Source of the DNA: UBA7434 sp042090785
GTDB lineage: Bacteria; Pseudomonadota; Gammaproteobacteria; Pseudomonadales; UBA7434
NCBI GenBank assembly: GCA_042090785.1
Contig: JBELIP010000010.1
Coordinates: forward strand, 1-64,000
DNA length: 64,000 nt
Direction: 5' to 3'
Shown here in pieces: positions 45,917 to 56,482 of the stretch. The notes beneath the pieces were generated by a model. That model was not told the origin of the DNA, did not search any database, and saw nothing but the letters and a program-made list of their open reading frames with translations. The stretch's first letter is position 1. Each line of letters opens with the position of its first letter. Both the position numbers and the translations under genes were made by a program.

Positions 45917-46417
45917 CTAAAATTCAGCGCTAGTGCCTTGTACTTTAAACAATATATCGGTAATTACCTGCTGCCAGTGCTCGCAACTATCTACCGATAA
46001 AGACAGGTCAACTACCGCAATAGCATCTTTCGCCAAGGTTGGGCGCACGGCATTATGAGACCAAATGGCCTGACGTGCACTGAGTAACGATGCCAGTGAA
46101 TGAGAATCTTCGAGCGCCTGAATAAGACTATTCACTTCTGGACTGGGTGCTTCTTGATAAGCTGACTTTAAGCTCGTAAGCAATGAATTGGGGCGCTGCA
46201 TTAACTCAGTGCGCAGCGGCCCTTTAGCAAGTAGGTCAATGGCCAAAAAGTTAATTGCTCTAAACAAGCATTCGGCCGACGCCTCTAAAAAGCACTGCTG
46301 CTGTTGACGAAAAAACTGAGGCTGGCCATTACAATCGTCTAACGACTTAGCACTATCGCTATGCAAACGCGCAAAGTATAGCGACTGATTAATTTTACCC
46401 ATTGCCGCGCTATCCAT
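45917..46417 (-). CDS. DUF6586-like protein next to topA
   Basis: The 166-residue helical protein with INQSLYFARL near its start belongs to the conserved small protein that accompanies topA in pseudomonads and relatives (DUF6586). No motif suggests activity. Starts at 46417 and 46402 are both possible. It follows topA by 30 bp on the same strand and is probably in its operon. Confidence 0.78.
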   Translation of the reverse strand: MDSAAMGKINQSLYFARLHSDSAKSLDDCNGQPQFFRQQQQCFLEASAECLFRAINFLAIDLLAKGPLRTELMQRPNSLLTSLKSAYQEAPSPEVNSLIQALEDSHSLASLLSARQAIWSHNAVRPTLAKDAIAVVDLSLSVDSCEHWQQVITDILFKVQGTSAEF

Positions 46418-46447
46418 TATGACACGCCATAATAGTTAGCGACTCAA

Positions 46448-49216
46448 TCACTTATCACTGTCCGCAGCTTTCTTTTTAACCGCTTTTTTTACAGCGGTTT
46501 TTTTTGCTGCCGCTTTTTTAACAGCCTTCTTTTTAGCTTTCTTTTTAGCGGCTTTTTTGGCCGGCTTTTTAGGCGCTGCTTTTTCTGTTATCTGCCAGGC
46601 GCCACCTTCAAAATCAGCACGCCAACCCGTAGCCTTGCCATCAATATCGGTCATCAAATACTGCTGCTTAGTTTTTCGCTGATAACGAATTTGCACACGG
46701 TTACCGTCAGTATCGGTTACCGGCCCCTCCATCAAAAAATGGTACTTAGGATCAATCGCCGCTTTATGCGGTAATATCTCATCGACAAAAGGCGCTCGTG
46801 TTTCACGATTTTTAGGGAACTGACTCGCCGCCAGAAAAATACCTGCAGCACCATCACGTAAAACATACGTATCATCAACCTTATTACAGGCTAACTCAGG
46901 CATCGGCACGGGATCCATTTTTGGCGGTGCAGCTTCACCGCTGCGCAATAACTTGCGCGTATTTTTACAGCTTTCATTCATACAGCCAAAGTACTTACCA
47001 AAACGACCCGACTTTAATTGCATTTCGGAAGCGCATTTATCGCACTCAAGTACCGGCCCTTCGTAACCTTTAATCTTAAATTGGCCCGCTTCAATTTCGT
47101 AGCCATCACAATCTGGGTTGTTACCACAAATATGTATCTTACGGCCTTCATCAATAAGATAGCTATCCATTGCAGTATTACATTTGGCACAGCGACGCTT
47201 GTTAATCAGTAACCGCGACTCGGCTTCATCATCAGCATCAGCGCTGACCACTTCATCGCCCGATATTAGGTTAACAGTATGCTTACAACGTTCTTTCGGC
47301 GGTAACCCATAACCCGAGCAGCCCAAAAATACGCCCGTAGTGGCTGTTCTAATTTGCATCGGTCGCGCTTCACAATCGGCATGCTGACACTTAACGTCTT
47401 CAACAGTCGTTGGGTCGTTATGACGCATACCACCATCACCTACCTCGCCTTGAGCCGTTGCCAGCTTATCGCTAAAGTCAGTATAGAATTCATCGAGCAC
47501 GGCATGCCATGGCTTTTTACCATCGGCAATCTCATCCAGCTTTTCTTCCATTTCGGCGGTAAAACCGTAATCCATTAAATCGCCAAAGCTCTCATTTAAT
47601 CGCTCGGTAACAATATCGCCCATTTTCTCGGCATAAAAACGACGATTCTCAACTCGCACATAACCACGATCTTGAATAGTAGAGATAATAGATGCATACG
47701 TTGATGGACGACCAATGCCACGCTTTTCTAGCTCTTTAACTAACGCTGCCTCTGAGTAGCGTGCCGTTGGTTTGGTAAAGTGCTGACTTGGATCTAAGGC
47801 TTTAAGCGTTAAACTATCGCCCTGCTTAAAGTCGGGTAATACTCGATCCTCTTCTTTTTTGGCTAATGGCGTTTGCACGCGAGTAAAACCATCAAATCGA
47901 ATAACACGGCCGCGAGTACGCAACTCATAGTCACCGGCTTCAACCACTAAGCTAGTGCTGGTAAATTCAGCCTTTGTCATTTGGCAGGCAACAAATTGAC
48001 GCCAAATTAATTCGTAAAGCCGCACACCGTCGGGATCAATTTTGTCGAGATCGCTTGGCATTACCTTAACATCAGATGGACGAACAGCCTCATGCGCCTC
48101 TTGTGCACCTTCTTTGCTGCTGTAGCTAATGGGCTTTTCTGGTAAGTATTGCTTGCCGTACTTGCCAACAATATGTTCGCGACAAGCCGCAATGGCGTCG
48201 GCACTTAAGTTAGTCGAATCTGTACGCATGTAAGTGATGTAACCGGCTTCATACAATCGCTGAGCTAACATCATGGTTTTCTTAACACTAAAGCTTAGGC
48301 GCGTGCTGGCGGCCTGCTGCAGTGTAGAAGTAATATAAGGGGCTGTAGGCTTTGTGGTAGTGGGTTTATCTTCGCGCTTGGCGACTACAAAGCTCGCCTT
48401 GTTCAAATCGGCAAGTGAATTATCGCTTAGCTCTTTACTTGTTGGACGGTATTTCTCGCCATTGGCCCGCGTCACTTGCATGCGCACATCGCCAGCATTG
48501 CCCTTTAAATCGGCAAATAAATCCCAGTACTCCTCGGGAATAAACGCACGAATTTCTCGTTCACGTTCGGCAACCAGCTTAGCCGCCACCGACTGCACAC
48601 GACCCGCTGACAAACCTCTGGCAACCTTAGCCCAAAGTAAGGGTGAAACCATAAAGCCCACAACACGGTCTAAAAAGCGGCGTGCTTGCTGGGCGTTAAC
48701 CCGATGCATATCGAGCTCACTCGGCTTTTCAAAAGCCGCGTTAATGGCTTTTTTAGTAATTTCATTAAACACCACACGCTGAAAGCGAGATTCGTCGCCG
48801 CCAATAATTTCACGTAGGTGCCAGGCTATCGCCTCTCCCTCTCTATCCAAATCCGTCGCCAGTACTATCGAGTCGGCATCTTTGGCTAAGCGTCGTAATT
48901 CATCAACGACTTTCTCTTTGCCAGGCAAAATTTGATAATTCGCCTGCCAATTTTTTGCTGGGTCAATACCCATTCGCGCAACTAACTGTTCACGCGCTTT
49001 TTTCGCCTTATGAATAATTTTTTTAGCTGGCGATAGCTTGCGTGTCTTCGCGGCTTCGGCTGCACGCGCTTTAGGGTCAACAGGCTTGCCGCTGCCACTC
49101 ACAGGCAAATCACGGACATGACCGACACTGGACTTAACAACGTAGTCTTTGCCGAGGTACTTATTTATGGTCTTGGCTTTCGCCGGTGACTCTACAATAA
49201 CGAGTGACTTACCCAT
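46448..49216 (-). CDS. topA: DNA topoisomerase I with lysine-rich tail
   Basis: TopA relaxes negative supercoils. The 922-residue enzyme starts with the TOPRIM domain (SLVIVESPAKAKTINKYLG, LATDLDREGEAIAWHL). The active tyrosine is in YITYMRTDSTNLS, with GRPSTYASIIS later in the core. C-terminal four-cysteine zinc ribbons include CAKC...CGNNPDC and CDKC...CMNESC. The last 45 residues are almost all Lys and Ala, a basic tail that should bind DNA. The ATG at 49216 is standard. Confidence 0.98.
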   Translation of the reverse strand: MGKSLVIVESPAKAKTINKYLGKDYVVKSSVGHVRDLPVSGSGKPVDPKARAAEAAKTRKLSPAKKIIHKAKKAREQLVARMGIDPAKNWQANYQILPGKEKVVDELRRLAKDADSIVLATDLDREGEAIAWHLREIIGGDESRFQRVVFNEITKKAINAAFEKPSELDMHRVNAQQARRFLDRVVGFMVSPLLWAKVARGLSAGRVQSVAAKLVAEREREIRAFIPEEYWDLFADLKGNAGDVRMQVTRANGEKYRPTSKELSDNSLADLNKASFVVAKREDKPTTTKPTAPYITSTLQQAASTRLSFSVKKTMMLAQRLYEAGYITYMRTDSTNLSADAIAACREHIVGKYGKQYLPEKPISYSSKEGAQEAHEAVRPSDVKVMPSDLDKIDPDGVRLYELIWRQFVACQMTKAEFTSTSLVVEAGDYELRTRGRVIRFDGFTRVQTPLAKKEEDRVLPDFKQGDSLTLKALDPSQHFTKPTARYSEAALVKELEKRGIGRPSTYASIISTIQDRGYVRVENRRFYAEKMGDIVTERLNESFGDLMDYGFTAEMEEKLDEIADGKKPWHAVLDEFYTDFSDKLATAQGEVGDGGMRHNDPTTVEDVKCQHADCEARPMQIRTATTGVFLGCSGYGLPPKERCKHTVNLISGDEVVSADADDEAESRLLINKRRCAKCNTAMDSYLIDEGRKIHICGNNPDCDGYEIEAGQFKIKGYEGPVLECDKCASEMQLKSGRFGKYFGCMNESCKNTRKLLRSGEAAPPKMDPVPMPELACNKVDDTYVLRDGAAGIFLAASQFPKNRETRAPFVDEILPHKAAIDPKYHFLMEGPVTDTDGNRVQIRYQRKTKQQYLMTDIDGKATGWRADFEGGAWQITEKAAPKKPAKKAAKKKAKKKAVKKAAAKKTAVKKAVKKKAADSDK

Positions 49217-49678
49217 TTGTATAATAACTTCCTAATATGTTGACGATTTGCCGTTACCAGCCGCAGTGTCAAATGCTCGTTTTGCCCCATTGGCCCAACG
49301 ACATTTAAACGAAGGGCGACATATATAGAGAAGGAAGAGCGGTTGGTCAAGCAATTCGTTCAACTATTTTAATAATACCTACCCTAGCTGCCCTAACAAA
49401 AAACCGAGCTAATTAAGCGAAGTTGTCGGTAAAAGCATCGAACAGGCCGGCTGACGGACACCTTTAGACACTTAATCTGCCACAAAATAAATATTTGCTG
49501 GCTGGCTAAAAAAATTTGCTGACCGGCAATGAGATTTACAGTTTGCATTAAGATTCAATGCTAATATGCGCACTCAATAAGCTTTAAGTGACACTAAAGT
49601 TGGCATTCAAATTGAGTAACTCTTAAGTGTCAGTTAAGCGACAATGTATTCTCCAAGCCCCATTATTCATGGCAAGTT
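49217..49678. other. Divergent intergenic region between topA and slt
   Basis: 462 bases with no recognised gene. There are near-repeats (atttgctggctgg and atttgctgaccgg at about 49492-49528) and a widely spaced inverted pair TGACACT/AGTGTCA near 49588-49634 ahead of slt. The topA ribosome site (AGGAAG) lies at the left edge. Confidence 0.4.
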
Positions 49679-51820
49679 ATGGCAGGTAGCCTTTTGTTGA
49701 GCACTCAAACAATCTTCGATCACAGCGCAAAGGTTAGTCGACGCTTTCAACAAACAATCGAAATAATCGGTCATTTATTTCATCCGAAACCCAAATCAAT
49801 GGTCATGTTAGTGGCCACTATGCTGCTTACTCCTTCTTATGCCAATAGCAGCATTCAGGCATTGACTTATCTACCCAGTGAACACAGTAAAACCCAGCGC
49901 GAACAATACAGCCAAGCTAAAGTTCAGCTACAAAAATCCAATCCAGTGGCTTATGCAACGCTTCGCCAATCGCTAGATGATTACCCCCTCGCTGGTCATT
50001 TGGATTACTTATATCACCGCCAGCATCTCGGCCAACTCAACCATCAACAGTTAGAGCACTTTGCCACAACGCATAATAATTGGCTGCTAAGTAATAAACT
50101 TAAACGTGCATGGCTACAACATCTAGCTAAGCGCAGACAATGGCCGACCTTTATTCGCAATTACGATCAATCGCTCGCCAATAGCAATATGCAATGCCAG
50201 TATGCCTGGGCATTGTATAAGACCGGCGACCAACAAAAGCAGCAACTCGCGCTACAACAAGCCAAAACTTTATGGATGCATTCTAAATCCCGACCAAAAA
50301 GTTGCGATGCTATTTTTCATGTGCTCATTAAAACAGAGCAAATTGATAGCCACTTAGCTTGGCAGCGATTCATTCTGGCTTTTAATGCCCGCCAACAGAA
50401 ATTGGCAAAATATTTAACTCGCTTACTGCATGGCCAACAACGGCAAGATGCTAATCGCTTATTAAAGCTTTATCGTCAGCCGCTAAAAATCGTCAACCAG
50501 TGGCAAAGTGTTAGCAATATACCCGAGCACAACGTTGATCTCTTAGAAAGTAAGTATCAGCTCTTAAAAAAGCTCGCGCGTAGTCACCCACAAAAAGCCC
50601 GTGACTTTGCTGTCGTTATCAGTAACAAGCCAAAAGATAAAGCGCTCGCTGAAAAGCTAATTCGCTATTTAATTCAGGCCCAAGCTATAAAGGGTTACTC
50701 CACATTGCCCAAGCATTATATTGCGCTGGGCTCACCACAAGATGAAAGCTCACTGCAATGGCTGCTGCGTGCTTATATTGCACAAGCTAACTGGCCAGCG
50801 GTGATTGAAACCATTAAACAACTTCCCAGTGAGCTCAAAGAGCAAGAGCGATGGCGCTACTGGTACTATCGTGCAAAATCGCTGTCTGGCAAGCTCACCC
50901 AGCTAGAAGAACAAGATAGTTACAGAGCAGTGGCAAACCAAGCGAGCTTTTACGGCTTTACCACTGCCCAAAACCTCGGCCTACCCTATGCGTTTGAACC
51001 GATAGCGCATGCGCCTAAGCCAGAGCATATTGAGGAAATGCGTAATAACCTCCATATTCAAAGAGCTATAGAGCACTTTGCACAACAGGAATATGCACCC
51101 GCAAGAAGCGAATGGCGTCGTGGTAGCCAAGGCTTTAATACGACCATGAGAATAGATTCGGCCTATCTTGCTCAAGCAATAGGCTGGCATCATCAAGCCA
51201 TTAATAGCGCCGCGCAGGCTAAGGCATGGCAGCATTATCACTTGCGCTTTCCCAAGTTATTTACTGAACAATTTAAAAAACAATTTACGGGCCAAGTAAT
51301 GAACTCCCCACGCTGGCCCTATGCGGTTGCACGACAAGAAAGCGCCTTTGCCGACGACGCGCAATCCAGCGCAGGTGCTATGGGCTTAATGCAAATAAAA
51401 CCCTCTACTGCCAAAGAAGTAGCTCATAAACAACGGATTAAATATCAACGCAGTAAGCTTTTGGATGCTGACTATAATATTGTTTTAGGGAGTGCCTATT
51501 TAAAGCAACTGAATAAGCGCTATCAAAATCGTGCACTGACCTCTGCCGCCTACAATGCCGGTCCTCGCCGCGCGGATAATTGGTTAAAAAATATGGAGCA
51601 ACCACTACCGCTGGATGCCTGGATAGAAATAATTCCGTTTTCAGAAACACGCCAGTATGTGCAAAATGTATTTAGCTTTAGCTTAATTCACGCCCTGCTT
51701 TATGATGAGCAATCTATTATCGTAGACAAGCAGAAAAACACATTAAAAAATAAAAAGGCAGTGCCGTTTATTCATAATCATGAACAAATAATTTACCCTA
51801 AGAATATTCGGCCAATTTGA
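49679..51820 (+). CDS. slt: Soluble lytic murein transglycosylase
   Basis: Slt cleaves peptidoglycan glycan strands in the periplasm, making 1,6-anhydro ends. A long alpha-superhelical region is followed by the SLT domain with the catalytic Glu in YAVARQESAF, then SSAGAMGLMQIKPSTA, SAAYNAGPRRADNW and IPFSETRQYVQNV. The frame starts at 49679 (713 residues). The ATG at 49799 (673 residues) gives a better signal peptide (MVMLVATMLLTPSYA-NSS) and a length nearer the usual one, so the true start may be there. Confidence 0.94.
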   Translation: MAGSLLLSTQTIFDHSAKVSRRFQQTIEIIGHLFHPKPKSMVMLVATMLLTPSYANSSIQALTYLPSEHSKTQREQYSQAKVQLQKSNPVAYATLRQSLDDYPLAGHLDYLYHRQHLGQLNHQQLEHFATTHNNWLLSNKLKRAWLQHLAKRRQWPTFIRNYDQSLANSNMQCQYAWALYKTGDQQKQQLALQQAKTLWMHSKSRPKSCDAIFHVLIKTEQIDSHLAWQRFILAFNARQQKLAKYLTRLLHGQQRQDANRLLKLYRQPLKIVNQWQSVSNIPEHNVDLLESKYQLLKKLARSHPQKARDFAVVISNKPKDKALAEKLIRYLIQAQAIKGYSTLPKHYIALGSPQDESSLQWLLRAYIAQANWPAVIETIKQLPSELKEQERWRYWYYRAKSLSGKLTQLEEQDSYRAVANQASFYGFTTAQNLGLPYAFEPIAHAPKPEHIEEMRNNLHIQRAIEHFAQQEYAPARSEWRRGSQGFNTTMRIDSAYLAQAIGWHHQAINSAAQAKAWQHYHLRFPKLFTEQFKKQFTGQVMNSPRWPYAVARQESAFADDAQSSAGAMGLMQIKPSTAKEVAHKQRIKYQRSKLLDADYNIVLGSAYLKQLNKRYQNRALTSAAYNAGPRRADNWLKNMEQPLPLDAWIEIIPFSETRQYVQNVFSFSLIHALLYDEQSIIVDKQKNTLKNKKAVPFIHNHEQIIYPKNIRPI

Positions 51821-51866
51821 TAAAAACAGCGGGTAAAAATTCATAGCAAAAAAAGAGTCATAAATA

Positions 51867-52661
51867 ATGATTGATATAGGTGCCAACCTTAGCAACCCTA
51901 TTTTTAAAGATGATTTGGCCGATGTTTTACAGCGCGCTCAAGACGCTGACATTCAGGGCATAATTGTCACCGGCACTAGCGCCGAAAGCAGCAAAGCCGC
52001 GCTCCAATTAGCCAAACAACAGCCAGACTACTTGTATGCCACAGCAGGCGTTCACCCCCATGATGCAGATACCTATAACGCTAACATTGAGGAACAATTA
52101 ATTTCGATACTGGATAAACCTACTATTGTTGCCGTTGGCGAAACCGGCTTGGATTTTAATCGCAACTTCTCAACGCCGGATAATCAACGTCAAGCCTTTG
52201 AAGCACAAATTGCTTTAGCTAATAGCTTCAAAAAACCGCTGTTTTTACATGAGCGCGATGCCTTTAATGATTTCTATGCCATTTTGGCCGCCCACAAAAA
52301 CGACAATATTCAAGCCGTTGTTCATTGTTTTACCGGCAATGAAAAAGCATTAAAAACGTATCTTGATTTAGGCTTATATATTGGTATCACCGGTTGGATT
52401 AGTGATAAAAAACGCGGTGCCGAACTACGAGAAATAATAAAATATGCACCGCTTGATCGACTAATGATTGAAACCGATGCGCCCTACCTAACGCCGCAGC
52501 AATCCGGCCTAAAAAGTCAGCTCACTCAAAAACATCGGAACGAACCGTGGACACTGTCCTATACCGCTGCCACCTTGGCAGAGTGCCTTAACGTTGAAAC
52601 GGCTGAATTAATTGATAGTACGACTCGAACCACAAAAGCGTTTTTTGCGCTGACCGCTTAA
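51867..52661 (+). CDS. tatD: TatD-family metal-dependent hydrolase
   Basis: The 264-residue TIM-barrel metallohydrolase opens with MIDIGANLSNPIF and continues with TAGVHPHDA, VAVGETGLDFNRNFS, LFLHERDA, VVHCFTGN and IETDAPYLTP. These are the metal ligands of TatD DNases. E. coli TatD is a 3'-5' exonuclease on DNA and RNA with a role in repair. It follows slt by 46 bp on the same strand and its end overlaps the convergent glutaredoxin-like gene by four bases. Confidence 0.95.
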   Translation: MIDIGANLSNPIFKDDLADVLQRAQDADIQGIIVTGTSAESSKAALQLAKQQPDYLYATAGVHPHDADTYNANIEEQLISILDKPTIVAVGETGLDFNRNFSTPDNQRQAFEAQIALANSFKKPLFLHERDAFNDFYAILAAHKNDNIQAVVHCFTGNEKALKTYLDLGLYIGITGWISDKKRGAELREIIKYAPLDRLMIETDAPYLTPQQSGLKSQLTQKHRNEPWTLSYTAATLAECLNVETAELIDSTTRTTKAFFALTA

Positions 52662-52933
52662 AGGGAGCCGTTTAATAAACCTCTAATTCGACTAGGCGGG
52701 AACGGCCAATTAAGCGTCGTTATTTCGTCGCCATCAATAAGGGCCAAAACAGGAATGGAATAACGGTATAACTCAGTGAGTTTAGCATCCGTGTCAATAT
52801 CTACTTTTTCAAGCTGCCAATCACTGCCAGCAGTCATCTGCTCTTTAAGCACCTGTTCTATGAGAGCCTGCGCCTGATCACAAAGATGACACTCTTGGCG
52901 TGAATATAAAACGAGTTGGCGACGAGCAGTCAC
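52658..52933 (-). CDS. Glutaredoxin-like protein (DUF836)
   Basis: The 91-residue thioredoxin-fold protein has the redox motif CHLC in LYSRQECHLCDQAQ and the cis-proline segment YSIPVLALIDG. Members of this family lie near housekeeping genes and act as small thiol redox proteins with unknown partners. It is 23 bp downstream of sohB on the same strand. Confidence 0.88.
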   Translation of the reverse strand: MTARRQLVLYSRQECHLCDQAQALIEQVLKEQMTAGSDWQLEKVDIDTDAKLTELYRYSIPVLALIDGDEITTLNWPFPPSRIRGLLNGSL

Positions 52934-52956
52934 AAGCTATAACGCTGAGTTAACGA

Positions 52957-54075
52957 CTAGTGTCGCGTCGTCCAACTATGCATACCTTTAGCAATTACTT
53001 TATCAAGGCTTTTTTCTATTGCTGCTTGCGCTGAAACACCTAACTTCTCTTGCCATGTCTTTTTCTGTACATACTTCACTTCAAACACAGAAGCTTCTTT
53101 TATACGCTTAGAAATATATTCATCACTGGTGCTAATACCATCAACCAGTTGCTTCTCTAGCGCCACTTTGCCGTACCAAGTTTCCCCTGTAGCCACTAAG
53201 GGAATGTCTAACTGAGGACGATAATCACTCACAAAGCCTTTAAATAACTCATGCGTCTCTTCTAAGTCATCAATAAACTTTTTACGACCTTCTTCTGTAT
53301 TTTCACCTAGCATAGTTAAGGTGCGCTTATATTCACCCGCGGTTAATACATCGTAATCGACATCAAACTTCTTTAATACCTTATTGAAATTAGGCAAGCT
53401 GGCTACCACACCAATAGAACCAATAACGGCAAATGGTGAAGCAAGAATTTTATCCGCAATACAAGCCATCATATAACCGCCGCTCGCAGCGACCTTATCA
53501 ACACAAATAGTCAACGGAATATTTGCCGAGCGAATTCTTGCTAACTGCGATGATGCTAAACCATATGAGTGAACCATACCGCCTGGACTTTCGAGCCGAA
53601 CAACAATTTCATCTTTGGGCTTAGCAAGCGTTAATACTGTAGTAATTTCTTCGCGGAAGGTTTCAACTTCGGACGCTTTCATATCGCCATCAAAGTCTAA
53701 TACATAAACATGACCGGTACTGGCTTCGGCAACTTCACTAGTCGTATCACTTTCGACATCACTTTCAGCATCACTACTGGCTTGTTTAGCTAATTTTTTT
53801 GCTTCTTTTTTTGCCGCTTTGTCTTTTTTCTTTTGGTTTTGCTTTTCGGTTTTTTCTAATTGTTTAATGACATGCTCATCTAATACAGCATGCTGCATTA
53901 CGTCTTCCATTTGCTTATAGCGATCATTCAATTTTTTAACTTCTAAGCGCCCTTCACCTTCACCACCACGCTGACCGGCATTAACAGCCACCGATATCAA
54001 TAAAACGATAGCAATAAGAAATGTCGCCACTTTGGCAAAAAATAATCCGTATTCAGCAAGTAATTCAATTAACAC
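52957..54075 (-). CDS. sohB: Inner-membrane signal-peptide-peptidase-like protease SohB
   Basis: SohB is an S49-family serine protease facing the periplasm. The chosen GTG at 54075, with AAAGG eight bases upstream, gives MLIELLAEYGLFFAKVATF, matching the E. coli start; the open frame runs to 54159. One membrane helix (about 10-30) is followed by a charged Lys-rich then Ser/Asp/Glu-rich linker. The protease domain follows with DFDGDMKASE, LESPGGMVH, the nucleophile in KVAASGGYMMA and the general base in EYKRTLTMLGENTEEGR. The length is 372 residues. Confidence 0.95.
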   Translation of the reverse strand: MLIELLAEYGLFFAKVATFLIAIVLLISVAVNAGQRGGEGEGRLEVKKLNDRYKQMEDVMQHAVLDEHVIKQLEKTEKQNQKKKDKAAKKEAKKLAKQASSDAESDVESDTTSEVAEASTGHVYVLDFDGDMKASEVETFREEITTVLTLAKPKDEIVVRLESPGGMVHSYGLASSQLARIRSANIPLTICVDKVAASGGYMMACIADKILASPFAVIGSIGVVASLPNFNKVLKKFDVDYDVLTAGEYKRTLTMLGENTEEGRKKFIDDLEETHELFKGFVSDYRPQLDIPLVATGETWYGKVALEKQLVDGISTSDEYISKRIKEASVFEVKYVQKKTWQEKLGVSAQAAIEKSLDKVIAKGMHSWTTRH

Positions 54076-54332
54076 AGCAAAACCTTTTAAACGAGTGAGT
54101 AAAATACGTCTATTTTTCAAACAAGGCGCACTTTCAAATAAATGAAAACACATGCGCAAACAGTAAGAAGCCTGTTAACTAGACGCTTTCTAAAGATAGC
54201 TGGAACGGACTAAACCGCTAGCCAGCCGAAACGGAGAAGATTAAACAAGGAAAAAGCAGCAATGTCTACCACGATATTACCCTGAACAACGCGAGAATAC
54301 CCTTCTTATGATTATTTTCCCTAAGCAGAACT

Positions 54333-56430
54333 TTACCTCAGAGCGGTTAAACTATCATCAATTAACTGGCTTACCCTGCTGTCTGCTGATCGACCGGCAC
54401 TCAACTCATCCAACAAATACTCAACACTGACTAACGCATCCGCTAAACGCTCTAACCAATCGTCACCTACCGCATCATTAGAGTTTCCCTGATAAGCCAT
54501 GTTCAACAGCTCGGCACAGCGATTCATTAACGCTTCGGCATTGCTGACATCCATGATATTAAAAGCGCCGCCAACGCTCTGTAAACATACCCCAATATTG
54601 GCAATGTGGTCTCGATCATAATGAGAATCGATATAGGCAATGACCGCTCGCTTAGCCAAACCAATATTCGATTTTGACTCTTCATATAAATTCATTTGCG
54701 CTTGCTGTAACAAGCCCCTAGCAACCGTAGATTTATTCTCTTGGCTGCCACCCTCATCAAGTAATGAGCCGGTGAGTAATGCATTTTCAATATACAACAC
54801 CATATTGGCTACATCTAACAAGGCCTCTTGATCGGGTGGATCAAGACGCCAGTTATTCATTTGCTCAACGGCCTTATCTATCGGCGAGGTTGCCGCCATA
54901 TAACCACTCACTTTTAATACCGCAGATATACGTTCACAATTTGTCATTAAAGTATCAATATTCTCGGTTTCACAAAGACCACTTTCTGACATCATATCGA
55001 GAATGCGCTTAGCGCCGAGCAGCTCGTCTTTAATCACACCCAGCATAGAGAGCAATGCTTTGTAGGTGCTTCGCTCCATTGCCTCGCGATGTGCCATTAA
55101 AGCCTTATCATTCCATGGCAATGGAGTGAATTTACCCAGTCGATTTAAATCTTCATCGTTAACATTTTGAGGGTCAGCCAACAGTATTAATAGGCTTAGC
55201 TCTGCTAATACCTCAGTATCCGGCAGGCTATGCATACCGTGTAAAGGGTCTTTTTCTAAACGCTTGAGGCTTCGATCAAACTTGGTGAAAAAATGTCTTC
55301 GCTGCGCGGTTAACTCTAGCGAATTGTCAGCATAGGCTGCGACCAGTTTTTTTAGTAACCGCCAAACCGATGCGTTAACACTGCCATGACACAAGTTCAT
55401 AGAACGCTCAGCTACTCGATCAATCAACACCAGCTTGGCGCTTACATCACTGTCACGTAACAAGCCGATAAGTGCTGTTTGATACATTTGGCGCAGATGC
55501 CTAAACGTTTTTCTGTGTGCGTCTTGATGCTCATTCTGTTCATACTGCTCCTGCTGCTGAGCTGTCTCAGCGCTAACGTCGTCCTGTCGCTCTGGGCTGT
55601 CGACAGATTCAGAACCCGTTATGGGCACCAAACTCAACTCTATGACATCAGCAACAGCGGCGGCTGGCTCCTCAGTTAAGTCATTGGCTAATTGACCTAC
55701 GGCGTCATCCATTAATTCTTTAGCTTGATAATCGAATTCAATAAGCGTACTTTCGCTAACAAATGCCGACAAACCTGCGCTTGCTAAGGCATAAAAACAT
55801 GGTGCCAAAAGCAACGGCGATGCAACACCGGTGGTTTGTACATATTCAAAAAAGCGGGGCAATAAATAGACACACTGAAACAAGGCATCATACTGACGAG
55901 CACTAATCGCTTTTTCGACATCGGGCTCTGCTTGATAAACCCGCTCTACCGCTTGCGCTAACTGCACAGACAAACTTGCCGCCACCGGCAAATCAAGCAG
56001 TGTAAAGACACCGGCCACCTCATCCAACTGCAACGATAATTTTTTAACCAGAGCCTCAGTAGGTACTGCATTATTAAGGCTTTGCTCCACTAATGCATTT
56101 AACTGTTCAGAAACCCGTGAGAGCGCCTCGACCAATTCCGGCTCCACGACATCGAGAGTGCCTTCTGATAATAAGATATTCTGTGATATAAACGCAGCAG
56201 CCTGAGACGACTGAAATGACTGAAATGACTGAAATGACNNNNNNNNNNNNNNNNNNNNNNNNNNNNNNNNNNNNNNNNNNNNNNNNNNNNNNNNNNNNNN
56301 NNNNNNNNNNNNNNNNNNNNNNNNNNNNNNNNNNNNNNTTTGTGCTTGTTTTGCGGCTGATATTGCCACGGATCTGTAAAAATAACTGCTGACATTCAGT
56401 ATAGGTAATAAGCGTCCTCACGTTGACCAT
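54333..56430 (-). CDS. fimL: FimL-like pilus/cAMP regulatory protein (contains an assembly gap)
   Basis: The protein is a large all-helical Hpt-like molecule resembling Pseudomonas FimL, which resembles the N-terminal part of the pilus chemotaxis kinase ChpA. FimL supports type IV pilus function and cAMP signalling. The identification rests on the helical character (for example NIGVCLQSVGGAFNIMDV, and DDWLERLADALVSVEYLLDEL at the end) and on its place next to nhaB as in Pseudomonas. About 635 residues are readable after the gap. The gap at 56239-56338 lies in an (SFQ)n repeat. Upstream three frames remain open and the start is undecided (ATG 56430, ATG 56395 or GTG 56369). Confidence 0.75.
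56212..56238. repeat. 9-bp tandem repeat bordering the gap in fimL
   Basis: Three perfect copies of tgaaatgac precede the N run, with a degenerate copy (tgagacgac) before them. The coding strand reads Ser-Phe-Gln repeats. The right flank of the gap is not repeat sequence. Confidence 0.93.
56239..56338. other. Assembly gap (100 N) in the fimL repeat
   Basis: Exactly 100 N placed directly after a 9-bp tandem array. The real length is unknown, and the frame across it cannot be read. Confidence 0.97.
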
Positions 56431-56482
56431 AGTGCTGTAATCAATGAACACAGCCGCCTAGATGTGATCAAAGTCCACTTTC

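Noticed and set aside
48354..48782. Plus-strand frame of 142 codons inside topA
   Set aside because: It is antisense to the conserved topoisomerase core; codon pattern and product are those of a shadow frame.
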